In this document: one piece after another, positions 1 through 6,515 of the stretch
Numbering within the stretch: the first letter of the stretch is position 1
Layout: each line of letters begins with the position of its first letter
Source: Desulfovibrio sp.
Lineage (GTDB): Bacteria > Desulfobacterota > Desulfovibrionia > Desulfovibrionales > Desulfovibrionaceae
Length of the DNA: 8,162 nucleotides
NCBI GenBank assembly: GCA_022837365.1
Contig: JALHHV010000053.1
Location: forward strand, 1,411-9,572
Reading direction: 5' to 3'
Program-made: the position numbers and the translations under genes
Notes under the pieces: generated by a model
What the model was told of the DNA's origin: nothing
Seen by the model: only the letters and a program-made list of their open reading frames with translations
Database searches by the model: none

Positions 1-1436
<1,436 letters not shown>

Positions 1437-1610
1437 CGAGGACGGCCCCCGTCGCCATGGTGCAGGCGGGGCGGCAGGACATTGCCTGCGCGCCCTTGCG
1501 CGCACTGCATCCAGACTCGCGACACATACGGCGCGACCATGCATCGTGCGGGCGCACAATGGCATGCAACGACGCAACGCCACCATGCCCATCCCAACTG
1601 TGCAGATTCG

Positions 1611-1640
1611 TTGATAAACTTTTTTCGCAAAAAATATCCT
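1611..1640 (+). promoter_or_regulatory. Possible sigma70-type promoter in the AT-rich island
   Basis: TTGATA at 1611-1616 (five of six to the -35 consensus) and TATCCT at 1635-1640 (four of six to the -10) are separated by 18 bases. The spacer contains a T6-CGC-A6 run that would be bent or easily melted. In a genome this GC-rich such a cluster is unlikely to be ordinary background, but the match is only moderate and no transcript evidence is available. It reads toward the reductase gene. Confidence 0.35.
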
Positions 1641-1790
1641 TTCCTTACAGCATATTGCAACTGCAACATTCTCGCGCTGCGGCATATCCCCATGCGCATA
1701 TCCAACTCCATCAATGGGTGCGCCATGTTGCGACAGGGAAAAATGCGTCATCCTTTCGTTGCAACATTGCCGCCGCAACGCCATACCCCC

Positions 1791-1819
1791 TTTACAGTCG
1801 GCACGCTCACGGCTAGGGT
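1791..1819 (+). promoter_or_regulatory. Candidate sigma70 promoter with 17-bp spacer
   Basis: TTTACA at 1791-1796 (five of six to TTGACA), an exact 17-base spacer, then TAGGGT at 1814-1819, followed by the AT-rich TTAAT. Expected transcription start is about 1825-1828. A transcript from here would cross the structured GC-rich segment and reach the reductase ATG after about 750 bases, so it would be either an unusually long leader or an independent small RNA. Upstream at 1653-1768 are repeated TTGCAAC-type motifs that could be regulator sites. Confidence 0.45.
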
Positions 1820-1850
1820 TTAATCACCGGCGAAAGAAATCGGCCTAGCC
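1811..1850. repeat. Inverted repeat GGCTAGG / CCTAGCC around the predicted start site
   Basis: GGCTAGG at 1811-1817 is exactly complementary to CCTAGCC at 1844-1850, separated by 26 bases. A nested CCG (1827-1829) / CGG (1841-1843) pair can extend the right side of the stem without a gap. The left arm overlaps the predicted -10 at 1814-1819, so the element could be an operator, a 5' hairpin, or the edge of a repeated element; the sequence does not decide between these. Confidence 0.5.
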
Positions 1851-2105
1851 AGTGGGCCGGAATTCCGCCGGAGTACGCAGCGGCGCCGAGGGCGTCGCGA
1901 GGTCCGCAACCAGTGCACAGAGCGCTCGCAGCCTGCGACGGAAGCAGGCGGAGCCCGGCCGAGCCACGGCACGACGCACCGAACGCGACAGGGGCCAGAT
2001 GCGAAGGAACGCCATCGGAGGACTGTTCTGGCAGAAATTTACCCCCATAACGGCAAAGCGAGTTGCCCCCGATGAATAGGGAAACCGACGAAAATCCCTA
2101 ACAGG
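1851..2105. other. GC-rich segment dense in inverted repeats; possible structured RNA or dispersed repeat
   Basis: This block contains a run of short self-complementary motifs: CCGGAATTCCGCCGG near 1857-1871, CGCAG/CTGCG near 1928-1938, GGCAA/TTGCC near 2052-2068, and TAGGGA (2077-2082) / TCCCTA (2095-2100) with a 12-base loop. A 75-codon GTG-started frame on the plus strand (1852-2079) and a longer minus-strand frame both cross it. Both translate to Arg/Ala/Ser-rich protein with no recognisable domain, so I do not call a gene. It sits just downstream of the promoter at 1791-1819. The block could be a non-coding RNA or a family-specific intergenic repeat. Confidence 0.35.
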
Positions 2106-2238
2106 CGTGCAGCAGAGATCCCGGCGCAGAGCGCGGAATCTCCCGGATATCCGGAGCGGCACGCCTTTCCTTTTGCCGTTTTCCGGCCGCCGCGCGCGGC
2201 CCGCCGCCTTCCCCGCCCGCTTCTCCCGCCCCTTTCCT

Positions 2239-2294
2239 CTTCCCATCCGGCGCTTCCCGTCCGGCACTTCCCGTCCATCGCTTCTTATTCGGGC
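2239..2294. repeat. Four imperfect 14-bp tandem repeats
   Basis: Consecutive 14-base units: CTTCCCATCCGGCG (2239-2252), CTTCCCGTCCGGCA (2253-2266), CTTCCCGTCCATCG (2267-2280) and CTTCTTATTCGGGC (2281-2294, most diverged). The unit length is not a multiple of three, which argues against a coding role. The repeats are the downstream end of a pyrimidine-rich tract on the plus strand (from about 2205), so RNA from this strand would be C/U-rich and weakly structured here. Confidence 0.8.
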
Positions 2295-2433
2295 TCCCCG
2301 CGCCCGTGGCGCCCGCATCCCGGCCCGTGGCCGCCAGCCCGCACTTTTCTTCGCCCCGGCCTTGCAGTAAGTACACGCAGACCTTGCCACGCGGCGCGAA
2401 AGCGCCTAAATCATACCCAGACGGTAGGCAATA

Positions 2434-2451
2434 ACCCCACTCGCGTGGGGT
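2434..2451. promoter_or_regulatory. Compact hairpin or palindromic operator upstream of the reductase gene
   Basis: ACCCCAC (2434-2440), loop TCGC, GTGGGGT (2445-2451): a perfect 7-bp stem followed by ATTTCAT. A GNRA-type mini-hairpin, GGCGC-GAAA-GCGCC, lies just upstream at 2393-2406. As RNA the 2434 stem could be a weak terminator or attenuator, but its U tract is poor; as DNA it is a symmetric site suited to a dimeric regulator. It lies about 125 bases before the reductase ATG. A weak promoter-like pair, TTGCCA (2384-2389) with TAAATC (2407-2412) at 17 bases, overlaps the GNRA hairpin. Confidence 0.4.
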
Positions 2452-2574
2452 ATTTCATCCCGATTTCGCGGGGCCATCTTGACGCCCGCGCAAGCCCGAA
2501 CAGACGCGCGACCCCGTGCCGCGCGCCGCACCCCGCGCCGCCATCGGCGCGCGCAGCCCACGGAGGTTTCCAGC

Positions 2575-4287
2575 ATGCCCAAGCACGTCGTCGTCATCGG
2601 GGCCGTGGCCCTTGGCCCCAAGGCCGCCTGTCGTTTCAAGCGCCTCGAACCCGACGCCAAGGTCACCATGATCGACCAGTCGCCGCGCATTTCCTACGGC
2701 GGCTGCGGCATCCCCTATTTCGTCTCGGGCGAGGTCAACAACATCGACGCGCTGCAGGCCACCCCCTACAACGTGGTGCGCGACCCCGAATTCTTCCGCA
2801 TCAACAAGGACGTGGACGTGCTGACCGAAACCCGCGCAGTGTCCATCGATCGCGCGGCCAAGACCGTGCTGGTGGAACACCTGCGCACGGGTGAAAAGCA
2901 GACCCTGTCCTATGACAAGCTGGTGCTGGCGCTGGGCAGCCGGGCCAACCGGCCCCCCGTCGAAGGGCTGGACCTTGCGGGCGTCACCGCCGCCACCAAC
3001 CTGGAAGAGGCGGAATTCATCCGCAATTCCGTGGCCGCGGGCACGGTGAGCAACGCGGTGATCGTGGGCGGTGGGTTCATCGGCCTGGAAATGGCCGTGG
3101 CCCTGGCCGACATGTGGGGCATCGGCGTCACCGTGGTGGAACTGACCGACCGGCTCATGCCGGGGTTCCTGTCCTCCACCCTTACCCGCATGGTGCGCCA
3201 CGACCTCGAGAAGAACGGCGTCACCGTGCTGACGGGCGAGAAGGTGGTGCGGCTGGAAGGCGAGGACGGGGCCGTGGCCCGCGTGGTCACCGACAAGCGC
3301 ACCATCGACGCGGAACTGGTGATCATGGCCGCCGGGGTGTCGCCCAACACGGCCATCGCCAAGGAGGCGGGGCTGGCCGCCGACCCGCGCGGTGCGCTCA
3401 TCGTCAACGACCGCATGCAGACCAGCGACCCGGACATCTATTCCGGCGGCGACTGCGTGACCATCCCCAACCTGATCACCGGCAAGCCCGGCTTCTTCCC
3501 GCTGGGGTCCATGGCCAACCGCCAGGGCCGCGTGGTGGGCACCAACCTGGCCGGGGGCGACGCCACCTTCCCCGGCGCGGTGGGCAGCTGGGTGGTCAAG
3601 CTGTTCGAAATCTCGGCCTGCGGCGCGGGCCTGACCATCGAAACCGCCCTGCGCGAAGGCTTCGACGCCATCAACGTACACGTGGAGCAGTTCGACCGGG
3701 CGCACTTCTACCCGGAAAAGACCATCATGTCGCTGGAACTGGTGGTGGAAAAGGCCACCCGCCGGGTGCTGGGCATCCAGGGCGTGTCCACCCTGGGCGA
3801 CGCGCTGACCGCGCGCATCAACGCCGTGGCAATCCTGCTGGCCGACAAGCCCACCATCGAGGACGTCAGCAACGCCGAAATCGTGTACTCGCCGCCGTTC
3901 GCCTCGGCCATGGACATCCTGAACGTGGCGGGCAACGTGGCCGAGAACATCCTGGAAGGCCGCTGCGCCGTCATCGACCCCGAGGAATTCGAACGGCTGT
4001 GGAACGAGCGCGCCGACAACGACACCGTGTGCTTCATCGACACCCGGCTCATCGGCAACTCGCAGCCCCTGGCCGAGAAGTATCCCGGCCAGTGGAACGC
4101 CATCCCCGAAGAGGAAATCCACGACCGCATCGCGGAAATCCCCAAGGACCGCACCGTGGTGCTGGTGTGCAACACCGGCCTGCGCGCCTACGAATCGCAG
4201 CTGATGCTCAAGGAACTGGGCGTCACCAACACCGTCAACGTGCAGGGCGGCATGGTGGCCATGCACAAGATCGGGGCGGATATCTAG
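2575..4287 (+). CDS. CoA-disulfide / persulfide reductase with C-terminal rhodanese domain
   Basis: A 570-residue FAD- and NAD(P)H-dependent oxidoreductase of the CoA-disulfide reductase-rhodanese fusion group, whose studied members (such as Npsr of Shewanella loihica) reduce CoA or protein persulfides and polysulfides in the cytoplasm. The N-terminal FAD motif is V-I-G-A-V-A-L-G (residues 7-14). The single redox cysteine of the family is Cys44 in YGGCGIPYF. The NAD(P)H motif GGGFIGLE spans 165-172, and Glu189 at the end of the next strand favours NADH. The second FAD motif is DIYSGGDC with Asp293. A dimerisation domain follows (about 335-450), then rhodanese (about 470-570) with active loop CNTGLR starting at Cys532. 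The ATG at 2575 is chosen because GGAGG (2562-2566) precedes it by eight bases and the fold begins at once; the frame is open 32 codons further up, but that translation is Arg/Ala-rich. The gene is monocistronic, with a terminator 31 bases after the stop. A role in elemental-sulfur or persulfide handling is inferred; the exact substrate is not determinable. Confidence 0.92.
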   Translation: MPKHVVVIGAVALGPKAACRFKRLEPDAKVTMIDQSPRISYGGCGIPYFVSGEVNNIDALQATPYNVVRDPEFFRINKDVDVLTETRAVSIDRAAKTVLVEHLRTGEKQTLSYDKLVLALGSRANRPPVEGLDLAGVTAATNLEEAEFIRNSVAAGTVSNAVIVGGGFIGLEMAVALADMWGIGVTVVELTDRLMPGFLSSTLTRMVRHDLEKNGVTVLTGEKVVRLEGEDGAVARVVTDKRTIDAELVIMAAGVSPNTAIAKEAGLAADPRGALIVNDRMQTSDPDIYSGGDCVTIPNLITGKPGFFPLGSMANRQGRVVGTNLAGGDATFPGAVGSWVVKLFEISACGAGLTIETALREGFDAINVHVEQFDRAHFYPEKTIMSLELVVEKATRRVLGIQGVSTLGDALTARINAVAILLADKPTIEDVSNAEIVYSPPFASAMDILNVAGNVAENILEGRCAVIDPEEFERLWNERADNDTVCFIDTRLIGNSQPLAEKYPGQWNAIPEEEIHDRIAEIPKDRTVVLVCNTGLRAYESQLMLKELGVTNTVNVQGGMVAMHKIGADI

Positions 4288-4318
4288 TCTCTCCGGACCA
4301 CACCCGTCAGGAATATGC

Positions 4319-4354
4319 CGAAGGGCAGGGAACGCGTTCCCTGCCCTTCGTTTT
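4319..4354 (+). terminator. Intrinsic terminator of the reductase gene, perfect 32-bp palindrome
   Basis: Bases 4319-4350 are a perfect palindrome (16 + 16) centred on AACG/CGTT, giving a stem of about 14 bp with a minimal loop, immediately followed by TTTTCG. The T run is on the plus-strand side only, so it terminates rightward transcription. It starts 31 bases after the reductase stop and separates that gene from the small gene at 4609. Confidence 0.9.
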
Positions 4355-4608
4355 CGTAGATGGCCTCGCTCACGGGCGTGCCCCCTCCCCCGCTGCCGCG
4401 AGCCATCCGTCCCCATTCCAGACCGCGTGGACGGAACAGTCCGATGCGCGTATGCAGGGACATGGAGTATCGCTGGGGATGCTCCGGAAAGGTTTCGTTG
4501 GGAGTTGCCGCAGGCGGGCGCAACCTGCGTCCGGACGCGGCCGGTCACGACCGGACGCGCGCCGGAACGCCGCCATGGGGGCTGCCGCAAGGCGGCCCGG
4601 GAGGTACC
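4355..4608. other. Intergenic stretch with short palindromes
   Basis: No gene is supported between the terminator and the ATG at 4609, although the frame of the small protein stays open leftward to about 4360. Two adjacent symmetric motifs stand out: CGTCCGGACG (4528-4537) and CCGGTCACGACCGG (4541-4554), followed by another CCGGACG-like copy, so alternative pairings are possible. They could be operator sites or RNA structure for the downstream small gene. No good promoter consensus is visible. Confidence 0.5.
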
Positions 4609-4848
4609 ATGGAAGACGAGGCTGGATACCTGGCGATGCTGGAACGGCAGATGGACGAGGCCATGGCGCGCCTGGCCGACGCCTGCCGCGACGAACAGGG
4701 CTGCGCCGCCCCGGAGGCGGACGGCGCGAAGCAGGCGGCGCGCGCCGCCTGCGAACGGGCCGAACAGGCCGCCCGCTCCACCTACGAGCAGGAATGGGCC
4801 AAGGTCTGGGGGGCGGTGCGCCAACGCAAGCACAAGGGCGGCAGATGA
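4609..4848 (+). CDS. Small helical (coiled-coil-like) protein of unknown function
   Basis: A 79-residue protein I do not recognise. It is rich in Ala, Glu, Arg and Gln and reads as two amphipathic helices, about residues 3-28 and 36-73, joined by a short Gly/Ala/Pro turn, with a basic tail KHKGGR. It has three cysteines (26, 32, 48), two tryptophans (63, 67), no signal peptide and no membrane segment, so a cytoplasmic helical hairpin is likely. The ATG at 4609 is preferred because GGGAGG (4599-4604) precedes it, although the four-base spacing is short, and because the upstream extension of the same frame is Pro/Arg/Gly-rich and looks non-coding. It runs convergently with the E1-like gene, leaving 75 bases without a clear terminator. 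No operon partner hints at a function. Confidence 0.65.
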   Translation: MEDEAGYLAMLERQMDEAMARLADACRDEQGCAAPEADGAKQAARAACERAEQAARSTYEQEWAKVWGAVRQRKHKGGR

Positions 4849-4923
4849 CCGCCGCCCCCTCTTTCCCGCACGGCACCGCGTCCCGGCACCCGGCACCGGC
4901 GGGGCGCAACGATGCCTCCCCGG

Positions 4924-5799
4924 CTACCCCCGCAACGACAGGCGGTCGAGGCTGACCGCCGCCAAGTCCACCACGGCCATCCTGCCGCCGGGCCCGCCCA
5001 GCCGGGGGGGCTGGCCCAGCGCCAGCCGCACCGCCTCGGAAAGCGCCAGTCCCGCCGCCACGAGCAGGGCCGGGGGCTGGCATCCCAGCACGTCTTCCGC
5101 AGGGGGGCTTGCGGCCCGGCCGTGCGGAAAGAACATCCCGGCCAGCCCCCGTTCGCCGGGCAGGGCCGTGGCCACCATGGCCGTCCACCCGGCCACGCTG
5201 GCCGCGATCAGCGGCACGCCCGCGGCGGCGGCCCCCGCCTCGGCCGCCGGGCGGAACGCCACCCCGCCCAACGCGTCGATGGCCACGTCCGCGTCCGCAT
5301 AGAACCGCGCGAAGTCCTGCCCCTCCAGCCGGTCCCGCCATGCGTCCAGTTCCACGGCCGGGTTCACCAGCGCCATGCGTCGCACGGCGGCGTCCGCCTT
5401 GGGCGTGCCGCAATCCGCTTCGGTGGCAAGCAGTTGACGGTTCAGGTTGGTGGGCTCGAACACATCGTGGTCGGCCACCCGGATGCGCCCGAACCCCATC
5501 CGGGCCAACCCCTCCAGAATGTGCCCGCCAAGGCCGCCCAGCCCCACAAGGGCCACGCGGGCGCGCAGCAGCCGGGCCTGACCGGCGGCGTCCAGCGTGG
5601 TGAAGTTGCGCAGGTAGCGTTCCGGAACCAGTCCCTGTTCCAGCGCCGCGATTTCAGTCCGGCGCAGGCTCGCGCCCGCCCGGCGCGCCACGTCCCCCAC
5701 CGCCCCGTGCGCAAGCATCCGCACGGGGGTGCCGTCGGGCAGGGTTCCAGGGATGGCGGCCTGTTCCAGCAACGGGCGCAGCATGACGGAAGAATCCAT
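4924..5799 (-). CDS. HesA/MoeB/ThiF-family E1-like adenylating enzyme
   Basis: A 291-residue enzyme of the family that adenylates the C-terminal glycine of ubiquitin-like sulfur carriers. After an N-terminal helical region of about 78 residues comes the ATP-binding Rossmann motif GLGGLGG (86-92), the acidic strand end DHDVFEPTNLNRQ (110-122) with the family Arg121, Lys134 in GTPKAD, and Asp175 in AIDALGG, corresponding to the catalytic Asp of MoeB. It has only two cysteines, Cys130 and Cys240, so the CxxC zinc pairs of MoeB and ThiF are absent. Cys240 in LGCQPP is the only C-terminal candidate for a thioester or persulfide role. The start at 5799 follows an AGAAGG motif; an ATG eight codons upstream (5823) lacks one. 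Position behind aor and two carrier genes implies service to the pterin cofactor of the oxidoreductase (inference). An intrinsic terminator precedes the gene, so its expression may depend on readthrough. Confidence 0.88.
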   Translation of the reverse strand: MDSSVMLRPLLEQAAIPGTLPDGTPVRMLAHGAVGDVARRAGASLRRTEIAALEQGLVPERYLRNFTTLDAAGQARLLRARVALVGLGGLGGHILEGLARMGFGRIRVADHDVFEPTNLNRQLLATEADCGTPKADAAVRRMALVNPAVELDAWRDRLEGQDFARFYADADVAIDALGGVAFRPAAEAGAAAAGVPLIAASVAGWTAMVATALPGERGLAGMFFPHGRAASPPAEDVLGCQPPALLVAAGLALSEAVRLALGQPPRLGGPGGRMAVVDLAAVSLDRLSLRG

Positions 5800-5857
5800 G
5801 GCAACCTTCTCCGGGCCGGGCATGCAACCCCGGCCATGTGCCCGGCGACAGGCACGC

Positions 5858-5891
5858 AAAAAGCCCCCGCGCGCCAAAAGGAGCGGGGGGC
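5858..5891 (-). terminator. Intra-operon intrinsic terminator between the second carrier and E1 genes
   Basis: On the minus strand, GCCCCC(C)GC pairs with GCGGGGGC across a 12-base loop, with a single bulged C, and is followed directly by TTTTTG. The stem occupies 5891-5863 and the T run 5862-5858. It begins three bases after the TGA of the 99-residue protein and ends 58 bases before the E1 start. There is no T run in the opposite direction. It would attenuate rather than fully block E1 expression if no promoter lies in between; I see none. Confidence 0.75.
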
Positions 5892-5893
5892 GA

Positions 5894-6193
5894 TCACATC
5901 TTCCGGAACCCCAGCAGAACCCGGTACGGCCCCGGAACGCCGGGCGGCGCCAGCGCCACCCTGTCCCCGCCGGACACCACGGCCAGGTCCGGGCTGACCG
6001 CCTTGCCGTTGACGAAGACCACTTCCACCATCTCCGGGGCGATGTCGAGCTGGCGCAGCAGTTCCGGCCCCGTGGTGCCCGGATGGACGCGCACCGGCAG
6101 GGGCACGGGCCACCCGCGCCTGCGAAACAGGTCCGCAAGCCCCATGAACGCCCGCAGTTCGATGTCGTCCGACTGACGCGCGTCGTCCACCAT
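5894..6193 (-). CDS. MoaD/ThiS-like ubiquitin-fold protein lacking a C-terminal diglycine
   Basis: A 99-residue protein with the beta-grasp carrier pattern, including VVFVNGKAV (58-66) and the GGDRVAL turn (75-81) that normally lead into the last strand and the terminal Gly-Gly. Here the chain instead continues through PPGVPGPYRVLLG (83-95) and ends FRKM, with no terminal diglycine. It resembles the Mut7-C-type ubiquitin-like domain (Ub-Mut7C) more than classical MoaD. The start at 6193 follows GGAGG with four to five bases spacing. It lies 18 bases after the preceding carrier gene and is almost certainly co-transcribed. Because it cannot be adenylated at a terminal glycine as written, it may act as a non-conjugating partner or scaffold, or need C-terminal trimming at Gly95; both are speculation. 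Similar proteins with a PPG.PGP.R tail are, from memory, found beside aor genes in other anaerobes. Confidence 0.85.
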   Translation of the reverse strand: MVDDARQSDDIELRAFMGLADLFRRRGWPVPLPVRVHPGTTGPELLRQLDIAPEMVEVVFVNGKAVSPDLAVVSGGDRVALAPPGVPGPYRVLLGFRKM

Positions 6194-6211
6194 AGTCCCT
6201 CCGCCCCGCGC

Positions 6212-6439
6212 CTACCCGCCGCCCACCGCCGGGAACAGGCCCAGCCGGTCACCGTCTGCCAGCGCCCTGTCCAGCGGCGCATGCAGGCCGTTGACGAAAA
6301 TCACCGCCACGTCTTCCGGCGCGATGCCGAGACGCAGCACCACGTCGCGCACGGTTCCGCCCTCGTCCAGGGCAAAGTCTTCTCCCCCGCCCGGCTGGAA
6401 GCGTTGCAACGTGGCGTAGCATTTCACCGTGATGTGCAT
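6212..6439 (-). CDS. MoaD/ThiS-family sulfur carrier protein
   Basis: A 75-residue ubiquitin-fold sulfur carrier. The sequence runs from MHITVKCYATL through VAVIFVNG (44-51) and DGDRLGLFP (62-70) to the C-terminal VGGG, the hallmark of carriers activated by a MoeB/HesA-type E1 and loaded as a thiocarboxylate. Length is near the usual MoaD size of about 80. In molybdopterin-type cofactor synthesis the thiocarboxylate donates the dithiolene sulfurs to precursor Z via MoaE. The neighbouring aor and E1-like genes suggest a carrier dedicated to the tungstopterin of the aldehyde oxidoreductase, though a role in other sulfur transfers is possible. The ATG at 6439 has only a weak upstream GGCGGA-type ribosome site, but it places the first beta strand exactly at the N terminus. 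It lies 76 bases after aor, behind a strong hairpin. Confidence 0.9.
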   Translation of the reverse strand: MHITVKCYATLQRFQPGGGEDFALDEGGTVRDVVLRLGIAPEDVAVIFVNGLHAPLDRALADGDRLGLFPAVGGG

Positions 6440-6465
6440 TGGTCCGCCGCTTTCCCGTCACCCGT

Positions 6466-6509
6466 CATGCCGCGCGGCCGCCCCGCCCTTCGGGACGGCC
6501 GCGCGCATG
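6466..6509 (-). promoter_or_regulatory. Large GC-rich intercistronic hairpin between aor and the carrier gene
   Basis: CATG(c)CGCGCGGCCG pairs with CGGCCGCGCGCATG: 14 bp with one bulged C, enclosing a 15-base loop that itself can form CCC-TTC-GGG. There is no T run on the minus-strand side, so it is not a standard intrinsic terminator. It starts six bases after the aor stop. Hairpins in this position often protect the 3' end of a highly expressed upstream message from exonucleases; that role is inferred here. Confidence 0.7.
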
Positions 6510-6515
6510 TGTTTG

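Larger units (their letters stand above)
1437..2574. other. 1.14 kb intergenic region without a convincing gene
   Basis: No open frame here looks like a protein: those present are Arg/Pro/Ala-rich, lack good ribosome binding sites and overlap each other in several frames. Three zones can be told apart. Bases 1437-1600 are GC-rich with small hairpins, for example TGCGCG/CGCGCA at 1487-1504, but no T tract. Bases 1600-1820 are clearly AT-richer than anything else in the window and hold promoter-like sequences. Bases 1820-2574 are GC-rich, with many inverted repeats, a pyrimidine-rich tract (about 2205-2290) and tandem 14-bp units. The region could be a long leader of the reductase gene at 2575, a locus for one or more small RNAs, or remnant repetitive DNA. 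I see no tRNA, and no match to the conserved cores of RNase P RNA, tmRNA or SRP RNA that I can recall. Confidence 0.7.

Noticed and set aside
1487..1504. TGCGCG/CGCGCA hairpin after hflX as a terminator
   Set aside because: Six-bp stem with no T run on either side; insufficient to call.
1852..2079. Plus-strand 75-codon GTG-started frame downstream of the candidate promoter
   Set aside because: No Shine-Dalgarno sequence, highly basic low-information composition, and full of inverted repeats; more likely RNA structure or repeat than protein.
2041..2100. RNase P RNA or SRP RNA in the structured block
   Set aside because: The conserved cores of these RNAs, as I remember them, are not present on either strand, despite a superficial GGAAGCAGG resemblance near 1940.
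1845..2390. Minus-strand 181-codon frame in the intergenic region
   Set aside because: Arg/Ala/Gly-rich, crosses the 14-bp repeats whose length would break any repeated peptide frame, and lacks recognisable motifs. It may reflect a repeat but not a gene.
1437..2574. CRISPR array, tRNA or rRNA in the long intergenic region
   Set aside because: The only tandem repeat has 14-bp units without spacers, and no cloverleaf, T-loop or rRNA-like sequence was found on either strand.
2455..4896. Very long open frame (813 codons) on the minus strand opposite the reductase gene
   Set aside because: It is the antisense shadow of a GC-rich gene: His/Gly/Val-rich, no domain, no start signal, and it runs through the strong terminator. 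The plus strand has full family motifs.
3114..4955. 613-codon plus-strand frame overlapping the reductase in another frame
   Set aside because: Arg/Gly/His-rich translation typical of an out-of-frame reading of GC-rich DNA; it passes through the terminator palindrome.
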